The notes: generated from the letters alone by a model not told the origin. A stretch of DNA of 64,000 nucleotides from Hydrogenophaga taeniospiralis CCUG 15921 (GCF_001592305.1 NZ_BCWR01000001.1:310001-374000), one strand, 5' to 3'. Counted from the stretch's first letter, positions 51,353-62,307 are shown. Made by a program: numbers and translations.

Positions 51353-52354
51353 TTATTTATTACCCCAACAGAGGTCCATACCCGTCTTCACGTCCTTGCT
51401 GTCGACGCCGGCCACCGCCTTGTCCGCGATCAGGGTCACGCCGGTGTCGGTGTAGCCGCTGACCTTCTTGCCGGTCTTGGCGTATTCCACACCCGCGGCC
51501 ACGCCCATGGCGGCCATCTTCAGCGGGTACTGCTGGCTGGTGGCGGCGATCACGCCCGCGCCCACGTCTTTCACACCGGCGCAGCCGCCGTCCACCGAGA
51601 CGATGACCACGTTTTTTTCCTTGCCAGCGGCCTTGAGCGCCTTGTAGGCACCGGCGGCGGCGGGTTCGTTGATGGTGTAGACGAGATTGATGCCGGGGTT
51701 CTTCTGCAGGCAGTTTTCCATGCCGGTCTGGCCCTTGGCTGCGTCACCGAAGCTGTCGGCCATGCAGGCCACGCCGGCGGCGGCGCCACCGAGGTTGTTG
51801 CTCTTGGCGTCGGGGGCGGTCAGGCCAAAGCCCTTCAGGAAGCCGTTGTGGCGCTGGGCGCCCACCGGGTGGCCGGGGAACAGGTCGAGCGTGGCGATGA
51901 CGGCTTTCTTGCCGCCCATGGCCGCCTTGGCGTACTGGCCGATCAGCACACCGGCCTTGTAGTTGTCGGTGGCGAACAGCGCGTCCACGGCGGTGGCCGG
52001 GTCGGTCGGGCTGTCCAGCGCGATCACCATCACGCCCTGCTTCTGCGCCTTCTTGATGGCGGGGATGATGGCCTTGGCGTCGCTGGGGGTGATCAGGATG
52101 GTCTTGGCGCCCGCGGCGATCATGTTTTCCATCGCGGTCACCTGGCCGGCGTTGTCGCCGTCGGTCTTGCCCGCGGCCGACAACAGCTTGGCGCCGAGCT
52201 TGGTGGCTTCGGCGGTGGCGCCTTCCTTCATCTTCACGAAGAAGGGGTTGGACTCGGTCTTGGTGATCAGGCCGATCACGGGTTCGGCGGCGGAAGCCAT
52301 GCCGACGGCCAGGGCCAGGGCGGTGAAGGCGAAGGCGGGAACGAGTTTTTTCAC
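51353..52354 (-). CDS. frcB: Fructose-type sugar ABC transporter substrate-binding protein (FrcB-like)
   Basis: A 333-residue periplasmic binding protein of the ribose/fructose (CUT2) group. The signal peptide starts VKKLVPAFAFTALALAVG and is cut near ASA-AEPVIGLITKTESNPFF. Ligand-lobe segments include ILITPSDAKAIIPAIKKAQKQGVMVIALDSPTDP, YTINEPAAAGAYKAL and VSVDGGCAGV. The GTG at 52354 is chosen for the GAGGAG 8-10 bases upstream and correct signal length; an in-frame ATG at 52402 would add 16 charged residues. It heads the leftward operon and is divergent from the fructokinase gene. Confidence 0.93.
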   Translation of the reverse strand: MKKLVPAFAFTALALAVGMASAAEPVIGLITKTESNPFFVKMKEGATAEATKLGAKLLSAAGKTDGDNAGQVTAMENMIAAGAKTILITPSDAKAIIPAIKKAQKQGVMVIALDSPTDPATAVDALFATDNYKAGVLIGQYAKAAMGGKKAVIATLDLFPGHPVGAQRHNGFLKGFGLTAPDAKSNNLGGAAAGVACMADSFGDAAKGQTGMENCLQKNPGINLVYTINEPAAAGAYKALKAAGKEKNVVIVSVDGGCAGVKDVGAGVIAATSQQYPLKMAAMGVAAGVEYAKTGKKVSGYTDTGVTLIADKAVAGVDSKDVKTGMDLCWGNK

Positions 52355-52479
52355 AGGTGTCTCCTCGAAGGGATGGATGATGGACGGACAAACGGGACTC
52401 AAACCTCGGCAGCCAGCCCCCTTGGGGTTTACACGGTGGGCGCTGCGGAGTGGCTGAACTATATTTCGCTTCAGGTTAA

Positions 52480-52496
52480 TAAATCAACTGGATTTA
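52480..52496. promoter_or_regulatory. Putative operator between frcB and fructokinase, TAAATC-N5-GATTTA
   Basis: Six-base arms around five bases in an AT-rich island (52459-52499) that stands out from the surrounding GC-rich sequence. It touches the fructokinase start region. A site for the operon's own ROK regulator is plausible but untested. Confidence 0.45.
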
Positions 52497-52499
52497 GTT

Positions 52500-53513
52500 A
52501 TGGTTTTCCCTAAACAGCAGCAACCGTTACATGTCGCCACCGCCGGCGAGGCCCTGATCGATCTGATCGAAGAGGCCGACGGCCGGCTGCGCCCCTGCGC
52601 CGGGGGCGCGGTCTACAACCTGAGCCGTGCCCTGGGCCTGCAGGGCGTGGGCACGCTCTACCTCAACCCGCTCTCGGGCGACCGCTTCGGCCGCCTGCTG
52701 GCCGAGGGCATCCACCAGGCGGGCGTGGCGCTGGCGCAGGCAACCCCGGCCCACGAACCCACCTCGCTGGCGGTGGTGGGCCTGGACGAACAGGGCAAGG
52801 CCAGCTACAGCTTCTACAGAGACGGCGTGGCCGACCGCCAGGTCAATGCCACCCACATGACCCGCCAGTGCGCGGCCGAAACACAGCTCAAGCTGGTGGC
52901 CACCGGCTGCCTGGCCCTGGTGGCCGACGACAGCGCCAAATACCTGCCCTGGCTCATGGCCCAACGCGCCGCCGGGCGCTTCGTGGCGGTCGACGCCAAC
53001 CTGCGCCCGGCCATCGTGCCGGACATGGCGGCCTACCAGGCCAGCGTCATGGCCGCGCTCGGCCAGGCCCACCTCGTCAAGGTGAGCGACGACGATCTGG
53101 TCACGCTGGGCTTCACCGCCGCCGACCCGCTGCAGGGGGCCCGCGAGCTGCTGCGGGCCACGCCCGCCACCTGGCTGGCCCTCACGCTCGGGCCCCGAGG
53201 CGCCGTGCTGCTGCACCGCGACGGCCGCGGCTGGCAGGCCGCCGAGCCGCAGCCCGTGCGAGTGGCCGACACCGTGGGCGCGGGCGACTGCTTCCTGGCC
53301 GGCCTGCTGGCCGCCCTGCTCGAACGCCCGGTGGTGCAGGCCGCCCGCCACGCCGACCAGATCGCGCTGGACGCCGAAGACGTGCACCACATCCTGGGCC
53401 GGGCCGTGGCCAGCGCCAGCCTGTGCGTGATGCAGACCGGCTGCGTGCCACCCAGCCTGGCCGAGGTGGTGGCGCGCGTGGCCGCCGTGCCGCCGGTGTT
53501 CAATGCGCTTTGA
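52500..53513 (+). CDS. PfkB family carbohydrate kinase, probable fructokinase
   Basis: A 337-residue ribokinase-fold kinase. The N-terminal ATAGEALIDLIEEADGRLRPCAGGAVYNLSRALGL contains the PfkB glycine motif; the C-terminal catalytic motif ADTVGAGDCFLAGLLAALL has the general-base aspartate. Divergent from a fructose-type ABC operon and next to the Entner-Doudoroff genes, it most likely makes fructose 6-phosphate, which pgi and zwf then use. A ketose other than fructose cannot be excluded. No clear Shine-Dalgarno precedes the ATG. Confidence 0.87.
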   Translation: MVFPKQQQPLHVATAGEALIDLIEEADGRLRPCAGGAVYNLSRALGLQGVGTLYLNPLSGDRFGRLLAEGIHQAGVALAQATPAHEPTSLAVVGLDEQGKASYSFYRDGVADRQVNATHMTRQCAAETQLKLVATGCLALVADDSAKYLPWLMAQRAAGRFVAVDANLRPAIVPDMAAYQASVMAALGQAHLVKVSDDDLVTLGFTAADPLQGARELLRATPATWLALTLGPRGAVLLHRDGRGWQAAEPQPVRVADTVGAGDCFLAGLLAALLERPVVQAARHADQIALDAEDVHHILGRAVASASLCVMQTGCVPPSLAEVVARVAAVPPVFNAL

Positions 53514-53572
53514 ACCCAGGTCACCGGTGCGTCGGAACCCGCGAAAAATCCGATCACAACCGGTAACCTGCA

Positions 53573-53587
53573 TGTAACTTGATTACA
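53573..53587. promoter_or_regulatory. HexR-like box upstream of zwf, TGTAACTTGATTACA
   Basis: A TGTAA-N5-TTACA inverted repeat matching the reported HexR consensus TGTARTWWWAYTACA at 13 of 15 positions, 36 bases before the zwf start. HexR controls zwf and edd-eda in many proteobacteria and responds to KDPG. No hexR gene is in the window. Confidence 0.6.
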
Positions 53588-53605
53588 TTAAAATCCCATC
53601 ATTCG

Positions 53606-53620
53606 CGTAACTAAATTAGA
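53606..53620. promoter_or_regulatory. Second, weaker HexR-like box, CGTAACTAAATTAGA
   Basis: Matches the same consensus at 12 of 15 positions. Its centre is 33 bases from the first box (three helical turns) and it lies just before the zwf ATG. Confidence 0.45.
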
Positions 53621-53623
53621 GAC

Positions 53624-55099
53624 ATGACCACCTCCACGCCCCCCTCCGCCGCGGCTTCCCCACTCGATCTGGTGATCTTTGGCGGGGTGGGCGACCTCTC
53701 GGTGCGCAAGCTGCTGCCCGCGCTGTACATGGCGCACCTGCACAACAACCTGCCCGCGTCCACCCGCATCCACGCGCTGGGCCGCCAGCCCTGGGACCGC
53801 GCCGCCTTCGTCGAATTCATCCAGGAAAAAGTGCCCGGCTTCATCGAGGCCAAGGCCTACAACATGGCCTCGTGGCAGGGGTTCCTGGAGCGGCTGGACT
53901 ATGTCGCCCTCGACGCCACGCAGGCGCCCGACTACGCCGCGCTCGGCGCCGCCCTGCAGCCCGGCTCGGACCGCGTGTACTACCTGGCCACCGCGCCCAG
54001 CCTGTTCGTGGGCATCTGCGCCAACCTGGCCGGTGCCGGCCTTATCGACGCGAACTCGCGCGTGGTGCTGGAAAAGCCGCTGGGCCACGACCTGGCCTCG
54101 GCGCGGCAGATCAACGACGACGTGGGCCAGTATTTCCAGGAACAGCAGATCTTCCGCATCGACCACTACCTGGGCAAGGAAACGGTGCAGAACCTGATGG
54201 TCCTGCGCTTCGGCAACACCATCTTCGAACCGCTCTGGCGCAGCCCCTACATCAAGAGCGTGCAGATCACTGTGGCCGAGAGCGTGGGCGTGGGCAGCCG
54301 CGCCGGCTTCTACGACGGCACTGGCGCCATGCGCGACATGGTGCAGAACCACTTGCTGCAGCTGCTGTGCATCGTGGCCATGGAGCCGCCGGTGTCGCTC
54401 GACCCCGACGCCGTGCGCGACGAAAAGCTCAAGGTGCTGCGCTCGCTGCGCCCCATGACCATGGCCGACGTGGCCAAGGACACCGTGCGCGGACAGTACA
54501 CCGCGGGCGCGGCCAACGGCGGCGCCGCCCTGGGCTACCTGCAGGAAGCCAACGTCCCGCCCCACAGCAGCACCGAAACCTTCGTGGCCCTCAAGGCCCA
54601 CATCAACAACTGGCGCTGGGCCAACGTGCCCATCTTCCTGCGCACCGGCAAGCGCATGGCGGCGCGCCAGTCCGAGATCGTGATCGAGTTCGCCGACCTG
54701 CCCTTCACCATCTTCCAGGACTCGCCGCGCCAGTCGGTCAACCGCCTGATGATCCGCCTGCAGCCGGAAGAACACATCCAGCTGCAGATGATGGCCAAGG
54801 AGCCCGGCAGCGGCATGCGCCTGCGCCCGGTGAGCCTGAACCTCGACCTGGAAACCGCCTTCTCCGAGCGCCGCGCCGAAGCCTACGAGCGCCTGCTGAT
54901 CGACGTCATCAAAGGCCGCCTCACGCACTTCATGCGCCGCGACGAACTGGAAGCCGCCTGGAGCTGGGTTGAGCCCATCATCAACGGCTGGCAACAGCTC
55001 AACGAAAAGCCCAAGTCGTACACAGCGGGCAGCTGGGGGCCGGCGGCGTCTTCCGCCTTGATGGCGCGCGAAGGCTCTTCCTGGGTAGAGGAGTCCTGA
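53624..55099 (+). CDS. zwf: Glucose-6-phosphate 1-dehydrogenase
   Basis: A 491-residue NADP-linked dehydrogenase oxidising glucose 6-phosphate to 6-phosphogluconolactone. Cofactor motif FGGVGDLSVRKLLPAL (usual GGTGDL, here GGVGDL), the active-site signature RIDHYLGKETVQN with catalytic His and Lys, and VVLEKPLGHDL are present. Its TGA overlaps the pgl ATG (TGATG). It leads the operon zwf-pgl-edd-eda, under HexR-like boxes. Confidence 0.97.
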   Translation: MTTSTPPSAAASPLDLVIFGGVGDLSVRKLLPALYMAHLHNNLPASTRIHALGRQPWDRAAFVEFIQEKVPGFIEAKAYNMASWQGFLERLDYVALDATQAPDYAALGAALQPGSDRVYYLATAPSLFVGICANLAGAGLIDANSRVVLEKPLGHDLASARQINDDVGQYFQEQQIFRIDHYLGKETVQNLMVLRFGNTIFEPLWRSPYIKSVQITVAESVGVGSRAGFYDGTGAMRDMVQNHLLQLLCIVAMEPPVSLDPDAVRDEKLKVLRSLRPMTMADVAKDTVRGQYTAGAANGGAALGYLQEANVPPHSSTETFVALKAHINNWRWANVPIFLRTGKRMAARQSEIVIEFADLPFTIFQDSPRQSVNRLMIRLQPEEHIQLQMMAKEPGSGMRLRPVSLNLDLETAFSERRAEAYERLLIDVIKGRLTHFMRRDELEAAWSWVEPIINGWQQLNEKPKSYTAGSWGPAASSALMAREGSSWVEES

Positions 55100-55791
55100 T
55101 GGCGGTAACCGAACACCCCAACGCCCCCCCCGCGGCCCTCGCGGAGCACATCGCCAACGCCCTGCGCAGCGCCATCGCCGCGCGCGGCAAGGCCAGCCTC
55201 GCGGTGTCGGGCGGCAAGTCGCCCATTCCCATGTTTGAAGCCCTGTGCGAGCAGGACCTGGACTGGGCGAAAGTGACCGTCGTGCTGGTGGACGAGCGGG
55301 TGGTCCCGCGCGACCACGCCGACAGCAACACCGCCCTGGTGGCCCGCCACCTGCTGCAAGGCCGCGCCTCGGCTGCCCGCTTCGTGCCGTTCTTCCGCGA
55401 ACTCGCGCCGAAGTTCAATGCCGAAGTGCTGGACGCGCTGGTGCGCGACGCCGAAGAACGCATCGCCGCCCTGCCCTGGCCGCTGGACGTGGCCGTGCTC
55501 GGCATGGGCGAAGACGCGCACACCGCTTCGCTGTTCCCCGCCGCGCCCGGCTACGCGCGAGCCATCGCCACCGATCAGCGCCTGGCCTGGGTGGTGCCCG
55601 ACACTGCGCCGCATGCGCGCATCAGCTTCACCCTCAGCGCCCTGCTGGCCGCGCGTGAGCTGGTGCTGTCCATCGCTGGCGAGAACAAGCTCGCCGTCTA
55701 CCGCCGAGCCGCCCAACAGGCGGACGCGGCACTTCCGATCTCGCTGGTGATCAACCAGACCCAGACCCCCGTGAGCGTCTGGATGACATGA
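55099..55791 (+). CDS. pgl: 6-phosphogluconolactonase
   Basis: A 230-residue DevB/SOL-type lactonase. Features are [33 protein letters not shown], and [18 protein letters not shown] with the catalytic histidine region. It hydrolyses 6-phosphogluconolactone made by zwf, with which it overlaps by one base. Its own stop overlaps a possible edd start. Confidence 0.95.
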   Translation: MAVTEHPNAPPAALAEHIANALRSAIAARGKASLAVSGGKSPIPMFEALCEQDLDWAKVTVVLVDERVVPRDHADSNTALVARHLLQGRASAARFVPFFRELAPKFNAEVLDALVRDAEERIAALPWPLDVAVLGMGEDAHTASLFPAAPGYARAIATDQRLAWVVPDTAPHARISFTLSALLAARELVLSIAGENKLAVYRRAAQQADAALPISLVINQTQTPVSVWMT

Positions 55792-55805
55792 ACAGGAAAC
55801 GCCTC

Positions 55806-57644
<1,839 letters not shown>

Positions 57645-57657
57645 ACTGGACACCCCC

Positions 57658-58293
57658 ATGACCACCACCTGTTTCTCCCGCCCCGCCTTCACCTCCCGCG
57701 TCGTGCCCGTCATCGTGCTCAGCGACCCGGCCCACGCCGTGCCGCTGGCCCACGCCCTGCTTGAAGGCGGTATCGACGTGATGGAAATCACCCTGCGTTC
57801 CGACGCCGCGCTCGCCAGCATCGAAGCCGTGGCCAAGGCCGTGCCGCAGATGCACACCGGCGCCGGCACGGTGACCCGCGTGGCCGAAGTGCAGCGCGTG
57901 ATCGACGCGGGCGCCAGCTTCGCGCTCTCGCCCGGCTGCACCGACGAACTGGTCGAAGCCGTCAAAGCCGCCAGGCTGCCCTTCATCCCCGGCGTGATGA
58001 CGCCCGGCGAGGTGATGCACCGGCGCGAACAGGGCTTCACGCTGATGAAGCTGTTCCCCGCGCAGCAGGCCGGCGGCCTGGGCATGCTCAAGGCGCTGGG
58101 CGCGCCCATCCCCGACGTGATGTTCTGTCCCACCGGCGGCGTGAGCCCCGAGAACCTGAAAGACTTCCTGAAGCTGCCCAACGTGGCCATGGCCGGCGGC
58201 TCCTGGCTCACGCCGGCCGACGCGCTGGCCGCGGGCGACTGGAAGCGCATCACGCAGTTGGCGCGCGAAGCCACCGCGCTGGCGGCGGGGTAG
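57658..58293 (+). CDS. eda: 2-dehydro-3-deoxy-phosphogluconate (KDPG) aldolase
   Basis: A 211-residue class I aldolase that cleaves KDPG to pyruvate and glyceraldehyde 3-phosphate. The TIM-barrel motifs [59 protein letters not shown] and the Schiff-base lysine in [12 protein letters not shown] are all seen. It follows edd by 13 bases. A repeat element follows the stop and may end this transcript. Confidence 0.96.
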   Translation: MTTTCFSRPAFTSRVVPVIVLSDPAHAVPLAHALLEGGIDVMEITLRSDAALASIEAVAKAVPQMHTGAGTVTRVAEVQRVIDAGASFALSPGCTDELVEAVKAARLPFIPGVMTPGEVMHRREQGFTLMKLFPAQQAGGLGMLKALGAPIPDVMFCPTGGVSPENLKDFLKLPNVAMAGGSWLTPADALAAGDWKRITQLAREATALAAG

Positions 58294-58296
58294 GTT

Positions 58297-58372
58297 CCCC
58301 CCGCGCCGCTTGCGTCACCCCCAGGGGGCGATGCCAGCGGCCCGGCGAGGCCGGTTCTGCGGCATCCTGGCC
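58297..58372 (+). repeat. GC-rich intergenic repeat between eda and pgi
   Basis: CCCCCCGCGCCGCTTGCGTC, ACCCCCAGGGGGCGATGCCA, GGCCCGGCGAGGCCGGTTCT: a forward copy of the family. Confidence 0.82.
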
Positions 58373-58449
58373 CGTCTCGCACCTCCGCTGCCACGTCGAA
58401 AACCCCACTGGCGAGCATGCGAAACTCAAACCATTCAAAGGGATCGCAC

Positions 58450-60054
58450 ATGACCAACCCCACCCAATTCCCCGCCTGGCAACAGCTCGCCGCCCTCGCC
58501 GCCGAACCCCAGCCCCACCTGCGCGAACGCCTCGCCGCCCCCGGGCGCGAGCAGATGCAGGTCGCCGCCAGCGGCACCGGCATCCAGATCGACTTCAGCC
58601 GCCAGGCGCTGGACGGCGCCGTGTGGGCCGCGCTGATGGACCTGGCCCGCCAGGCCGGCGTGGAAGCCCAGCGCGACGCCATGTTCCGCGGCGACACCAT
58701 CAACACCAGCGAGCAGCGCGCCGTCTTGCACGTGGCGCTGCGCGGCACACCCGGCGCCACCGGCAACGATGCGCCCTGGGGTGCGGACATCCAGCAGCAG
58801 GTGCAGGCCGAGCTGGACCGCGTCTGCGCCTTCGCCGACCGTGTGCGTGCCGGTGAAGTCAAAGGCAGCACCGGCCTGGCCATCACAGACGTGGTGAACA
58901 TCGGCATCGGCGGCTCCGACCTCGGCCCACGCATGGCGGCCGACGCGCTGGCCCCGTGGTGCAGCGACGGCCACCACGCCCAGGGCCCGGGCGTGCGCGT
59001 GCACTTCGTCAGCAACCCCGACGCCTGGGCGCTGCACAGCACGCTGCGCGGCCTGAACCCGCTCACCACGCTCATCATCGTGGCCAGCAAGACCTTCACC
59101 ACGCAAGAAACCATGACCAACGCCGCCTCCGCGCGTGGCTGGCTGGAAGACGCGGGCATCACCGGCGCGGCGCAAAGCCCGCACCTGGTCGCCATCACCG
59201 CCGCGCCGCAGAAGTCCGGCGCCGCCGGCTACCCCGCCGAACACACCTTCACCTTCTGGGACTGGGTGGGCGGCCGGTACTCGGTGTGGTCCGCGCTCGG
59301 CCTGCCGCTGGCGCTGGCCATCGGCTCGTCCGCGTTCCGCGAATTCCTGGCCGGCGGCCAGGCCATGGACACGCACTTCCGCAGCGCCCCGCTGGCGCAG
59401 AACCTGCCCATCGTCCTGGCCCTGAGCGGCGTGTGGAACCGCAACTTCCTGCACTGCCCCACCCAGCTACTCTCGTGTTACCCCAGCCGCCTGGTGCGCT
59501 TCGCGCCCTTCGTGCAGCAGATGGACATGGAAAGCAACGGCAAACGCACCCGCAAAGACGGCCAGCCCTGCGACACCGACACCGGCCCCATCCTCTGGGG
59601 CGGCCTGGGCATCGACGGGCAACACGCCTACTTCCAGCTGCTGCACCAGGGCACGCACCGCGTGCCGGTGGAATTCATCGGCGTGCAGAGCGAAGACACC
59701 CCCCTGCCCCTGGCCGCCGAACACCACCGCGTGGTGAACCTCAACCTGCGCGCCCAGGCCCAGGCCCTGGCCGTGGGCCGCAACGCAGCCGACACCCTGG
59801 CCGCCCTGCAGGCCGAAGGGCTGAGCGCCGAACAGGCGGAAGTCTTCGTGAGCCAGCGCGCCTTCAAGGGCGACGTGCCCAGCAGCACCATCTGGCTCGA
59901 CGCGCTCACCCCGCGCAGCCTGGGCGCGCTGATCGCGCTGTACGAGCACAAGGTGTTCACCCAGGCCGCCATCTGGGGCATCAACGCCTACGACCAATGG
60001 GGCGTGGAGCTGGGCAAGACCATGGCCAAGGCCATGGAGAAAGCCGGCCAGTGA
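58450..60054 (+). CDS. pgi: Glucose-6-phosphate isomerase
   Basis: A 534-residue isomerase interconverting glucose 6-phosphate and fructose 6-phosphate. Motifs: NIGIGGSDLGPRM, VASKTFTTQETMTNA, GGRYSVWSALGLPLAL, MESNGKRTRKDG, LWGGLGIDGQHAYFQLLHQGT and INAYDQWGVELGK. It is slightly shorter than the E. coli enzyme (549). AAAGGGA precedes the ATG by 8 bases. In the cluster it channels fructose 6-phosphate from the fructokinase back to zwf. Its stop overlaps the GTG of a tyrosine phosphatase gene. Confidence 0.97.
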   Translation: MTNPTQFPAWQQLAALAAEPQPHLRERLAAPGREQMQVAASGTGIQIDFSRQALDGAVWAALMDLARQAGVEAQRDAMFRGDTINTSEQRAVLHVALRGTPGATGNDAPWGADIQQQVQAELDRVCAFADRVRAGEVKGSTGLAITDVVNIGIGGSDLGPRMAADALAPWCSDGHHAQGPGVRVHFVSNPDAWALHSTLRGLNPLTTLIIVASKTFTTQETMTNAASARGWLEDAGITGAAQSPHLVAITAAPQKSGAAGYPAEHTFTFWDWVGGRYSVWSALGLPLALAIGSSAFREFLAGGQAMDTHFRSAPLAQNLPIVLALSGVWNRNFLHCPTQLLSCYPSRLVRFAPFVQQMDMESNGKRTRKDGQPCDTDTGPILWGGLGIDGQHAYFQLLHQGTHRVPVEFIGVQSEDTPLPLAAEHHRVVNLNLRAQAQALAVGRNAADTLAALQAEGLSAEQAEVFVSQRAFKGDVPSSTIWLDALTPRSLGALIALYEHKVFTQAAIWGINAYDQWGVELGKTMAKAMEKAGQ

Positions 60055-60566
60055 GCGCTCCAGAGAAGCCCGCCGCGCCGCCCGTGCGCGTGCTCTTTGT
60101 CTGCATGGGCAACATCTGCCGCAGCCCCAGCGCGCACGGCGTGTTTCGCCACTGCGTTCGCCAGGCGGGCCTGGAGGAACACATCACCGTCGTCTCCGCC
60201 GGCACCCACGGCTACCACGTGGGCGCCCCGCCCGACGAACGCAGCCAGGCCCACGCCGCCCGGCGCGGCTACGACCTGTCGGACCTGCGCGCCAGCCGCC
60301 TGAGCGCCAGCGACTGCGCCGCCGCCGACCACGTCTTGGTGATGGACGAAGCCAACCTGCGCGACACCCTGGACCTGTGCCCGCCCGAACACGCCCACAA
60401 GGTGCGCCTGCTCACCCAGCACAGCCGCCGCGTGAACTCGCCCGACGTGCCCGACCCGTATTACGGCGGCGCGGCCGGCTTCGAGCACGTGCTCGACATC
60501 ATCGAAGACGCCTGCGCCGAACTGCTGGAGCACCTGCGGCAGCAGCACGGCCTGCCCACCCGCTGA
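60051..60566 (+). CDS. Low molecular weight protein tyrosine phosphatase
   Basis: A 171-residue LMW-PTP. The P-loop CMGNICRSPSAHG (CX5R at about residues 18-25) holds the nucleophilic cysteine and arginine; the general acid aspartate is in SPDVPDPYYGG. The GTG at 60051 overlaps the pgi stop (GTGA), so it is translated with pgi. Bacterial LMW-PTPs act on tyrosine kinases of capsule synthesis or, less often, on arginine phosphate and small metabolites; the pgi coupling is unusual and no tyrosine kinase is nearby. Confidence 0.93.
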   Translation: MSAPEKPAAPPVRVLFVCMGNICRSPSAHGVFRHCVRQAGLEEHITVVSAGTHGYHVGAPPDERSQAHAARRGYDLSDLRASRLSASDCAAADHVLVMDEANLRDTLDLCPPEHAHKVRLLTQHSRRVNSPDVPDPYYGGAAGFEHVLDIIEDACAELLEHLRQQHGLPTR

Positions 60567-60593
60567 CGAAACAACGAACCCGAGCCGCCCACC

Positions 60594-60962
60594 ATGAGAA
60601 TCGCCCTCGTCGCCCACGACATGAAAAAGAACGACATGGTGGCCCTGGCCACCGAGTTCGCGCCGCTGCTGCGACAACACACGCTCATGGCCACCGGCAC
60701 CACCGGCGCCCGCCTGCAGGCGGAAGCGGGCCTCAACGTGGAACGCCTGCTCAGCGGCCCGCTCGGCGGCGACCTGCAGATCGGCGCGCGGCTGTCCATG
60801 GGCGAGGTGGACGCCGTGGTCTTCCTGCGCGACCCCATGACCGCCCAGCCCCACGAACCCGACATCAGCGCGCTGCTGCGTGCCTGCGACGTGCACAACG
60901 TGCCGTGTGCGACGAACGTGGCGACGGCGCGGTTCCTGCTGGACGATCTGGCGCGGCGCTGA
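60594..60962 (+). CDS. mgsA: Methylglyoxal synthase
   Basis: A 122-residue enzyme converting dihydroxyacetone phosphate to methylglyoxal and phosphate, a relief valve for sugar-phosphate overload. Motifs: [17 protein letters not shown], phosphate-binding MATGTTG, catalytic-aspartate segment [12 protein letters not shown], and [17 protein letters not shown]. It is shorter than E. coli MgsA (152) mainly by lacking the N-terminal arm and C-terminal tail, as in many short homologues. It ends the rightward sugar region, 28 bases after the phosphatase gene. Confidence 0.94.
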   Translation: MRIALVAHDMKKNDMVALATEFAPLLRQHTLMATGTTGARLQAEAGLNVERLLSGPLGGDLQIGARLSMGEVDAVVFLRDPMTAQPHEPDISALLRACDVHNVPCATNVATARFLLDDLARR

Positions 60963-61000
60963 AGGCCGTTGCCAGGCGAGGCAAGCTCTTGGCCGAAGGC

Positions 61001-61417
61001 CTACCCGGCACCCTGGCCGCTGCGCCGCTGAAGCTGCTGCAAGGCGGCCAGTGCTTCGCCCCCCGACTCGACGGGCACAAAGATGTGGTCGTGAAACGCC
61101 GCGGCCACGACGTTGCAGCTGATGTGGGCCAGGGCCAGCGCGGCGGCGACGGCGGCCGTGAGCCCCACGGCCTGGAGATCGGAATGCACCGTGAGCGTGA
61201 TCCACGCGGCGCGGAACAACACGGGCAGCCCCGCCTTCAGCGCCCGCTGTTCCTCCACGATGAGCGTGAGGCCTTCGGCTTCCCGAAACGTGGCGATCGG
61301 CTCCAGCGAGCGGGTGTCGGTGTCTGGCGGCACGGAAGCAAAGACGTAGACCCCCTCGTTCAGCGAGGGCTGCATGGTTTGAAGCAGCTCAGCGAGGTTC
61401 GAGACGGGGTTACTCAT
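61001..61417 (-). CDS. ACT domain-containing protein
   Basis: A 138-residue cytoplasmic protein of the DUF2241/ACT-like type: two ACT-like halves, LNEGVYVFASVPPDTDTRSLEPIATFREAEGLTLIVEE and WITLTVHSDLQAVGLTAAVAAALALAHISCNVVAAAFHDHIFVPV. Such proteins are thought to bind amino acids; the role is unknown. Its ATG overlaps the end of the upstream DUF1801 gene by 8 bases, so the two are one operon. Confidence 0.8.
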   Translation of the reverse strand: MSNPVSNLAELLQTMQPSLNEGVYVFASVPPDTDTRSLEPIATFREAEGLTLIVEEQRALKAGLPVLFRAAWITLTVHSDLQAVGLTAAVAAALALAHISCNVVAAAFHDHIFVPVESGGEALAALQQLQRRSGQGAG

Positions 61418-61778
61418 GACGGGCGAGTGTAGAAGCCTCCGTGGCCAGACGAACAGCGGTTTCCTGGAGGAACGGCGTGCCCTCTTTCAGCTCCAGGGTG
61501 GCCATCTGGTACTTCCCGCCTGGCCTCAGGCGGGGCTCGATGTGCCGCAGGCGCTGACCTTTCCAGAAACCAAACAACACGCGGGTGGGTTCCGCCCGAA
61601 TGAGCAGCACCGGGCCATGGGCGAAGTAGACGATGTGGCCCCACTTCAGCCGCTCTTCCAGCTCGGGTGCGGCGCTGCGAACCACCGAGCGCAAGGCCTG
61701 TGCATAGCTTTGTTGCCAGCCGCCGAGACAAGCCATGTACTCATCGGGATTCGTCGCCGACGTCAGAACCATCTTCAT
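61410..61778 (-). CDS. DUF1801 family protein
   Basis: A 122-residue small protein with the DUF1801 (YdhG-like) pattern: SVVRSAAPELEERLKWGHIVYFAHGPVLLIRAEPTRVLFGFWKGQRL. The fold is known structurally but the function is not. It overlaps the ACT-domain gene and is probably co-transcribed with the ABM-domain gene upstream (42 bases). Confidence 0.85.
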   Translation of the reverse strand: MKMVLTSATNPDEYMACLGGWQQSYAQALRSVVRSAAPELEERLKWGHIVYFAHGPVLLIRAEPTRVLFGFWKGQRLRHIEPRLRPGGKYQMATLELKEGTPFLQETAVRLATEASTLARHE

Positions 61779-61820
61779 CTTGTTGCCCTCTGTTTCAACG
61801 ATGGGGGCGCCCGCAAGGGT

Positions 61821-62132
61821 TTAGGCCACTTTGGACCACATGGGCGTGAGCGCCGTGACTTGGGGAGGACCGACCAGCAAAGGCTCCACGTCTTTCAGAT
61901 ACGCGGCGTAGGTGCTCGTTTTCAGGAAGTCTTGGGACGCTTCAGCGCTCGAGTATTGCTGGAATGCGCAGATGGAATCGGGGTCTGCATTGTCGAAGCA
62001 GTAGAAGTAAGCGGTATGGCCCGGGTTGGCCGCAATGGCTGGGGCCATGTGCTTCTCCCAGACCTTTCGAACTTCCTCGCGTTGGCCAGGCTGCGTCTTG
62101 TGTTTGATGATGAGAGCAAGTGCGGTGGTCAT
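61821..62132 (-). CDS. Antibiotic biosynthesis monooxygenase (ABM) domain protein
   Basis: A 103-residue ferredoxin-like dimeric protein: TTALALIIKHKTQPGQREEVRKVWEKHMAPAIAANPGHTAYFYCFDNADPDSICAFQQYSSAEASQDFLKTSTYAAYLKDVEPLL (split here as the ABM pattern of a strand, a long helix, then FQQY and a second helix). ABM proteins are cofactor-free monooxygenases or small-molecule binders. The ATG at 62132 has AAGGAT upstream; an in-frame ATG at 62177 is less likely. Confidence 0.82.
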   Translation of the reverse strand: MTTALALIIKHKTQPGQREEVRKVWEKHMAPAIAANPGHTAYFYCFDNADPDSICAFQQYSSAEASQDFLKTSTYAAYLKDVEPLLVGPPQVTALTPMWSKVA

Positions 62133-62307
62133 CGAGATCCTTTCGGTGTTGGTGGACCCGGTCTTCTGAATGGCCATGGCGTTGCCACTTCAGATCGCGG
62201 CCCGCCATCTTCTCTGCGTCCAGCCACCACGTCGTATCCACCTTGAAATAACCACGTCGCATGAACCGGTTCAGCCGCTTGTTGTGCGGTGGCTCATGAA
62301 CAGAGCA

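Noticed and set aside
61942..62262. Minus-strand open frame starting MRRGYFKVDTTWWLDAEKM
   Set aside because: The first 25 residues look protein-like and could be a gene remnant, but the rest is an out-of-frame reading of the ABM-domain gene; no family could be assigned.
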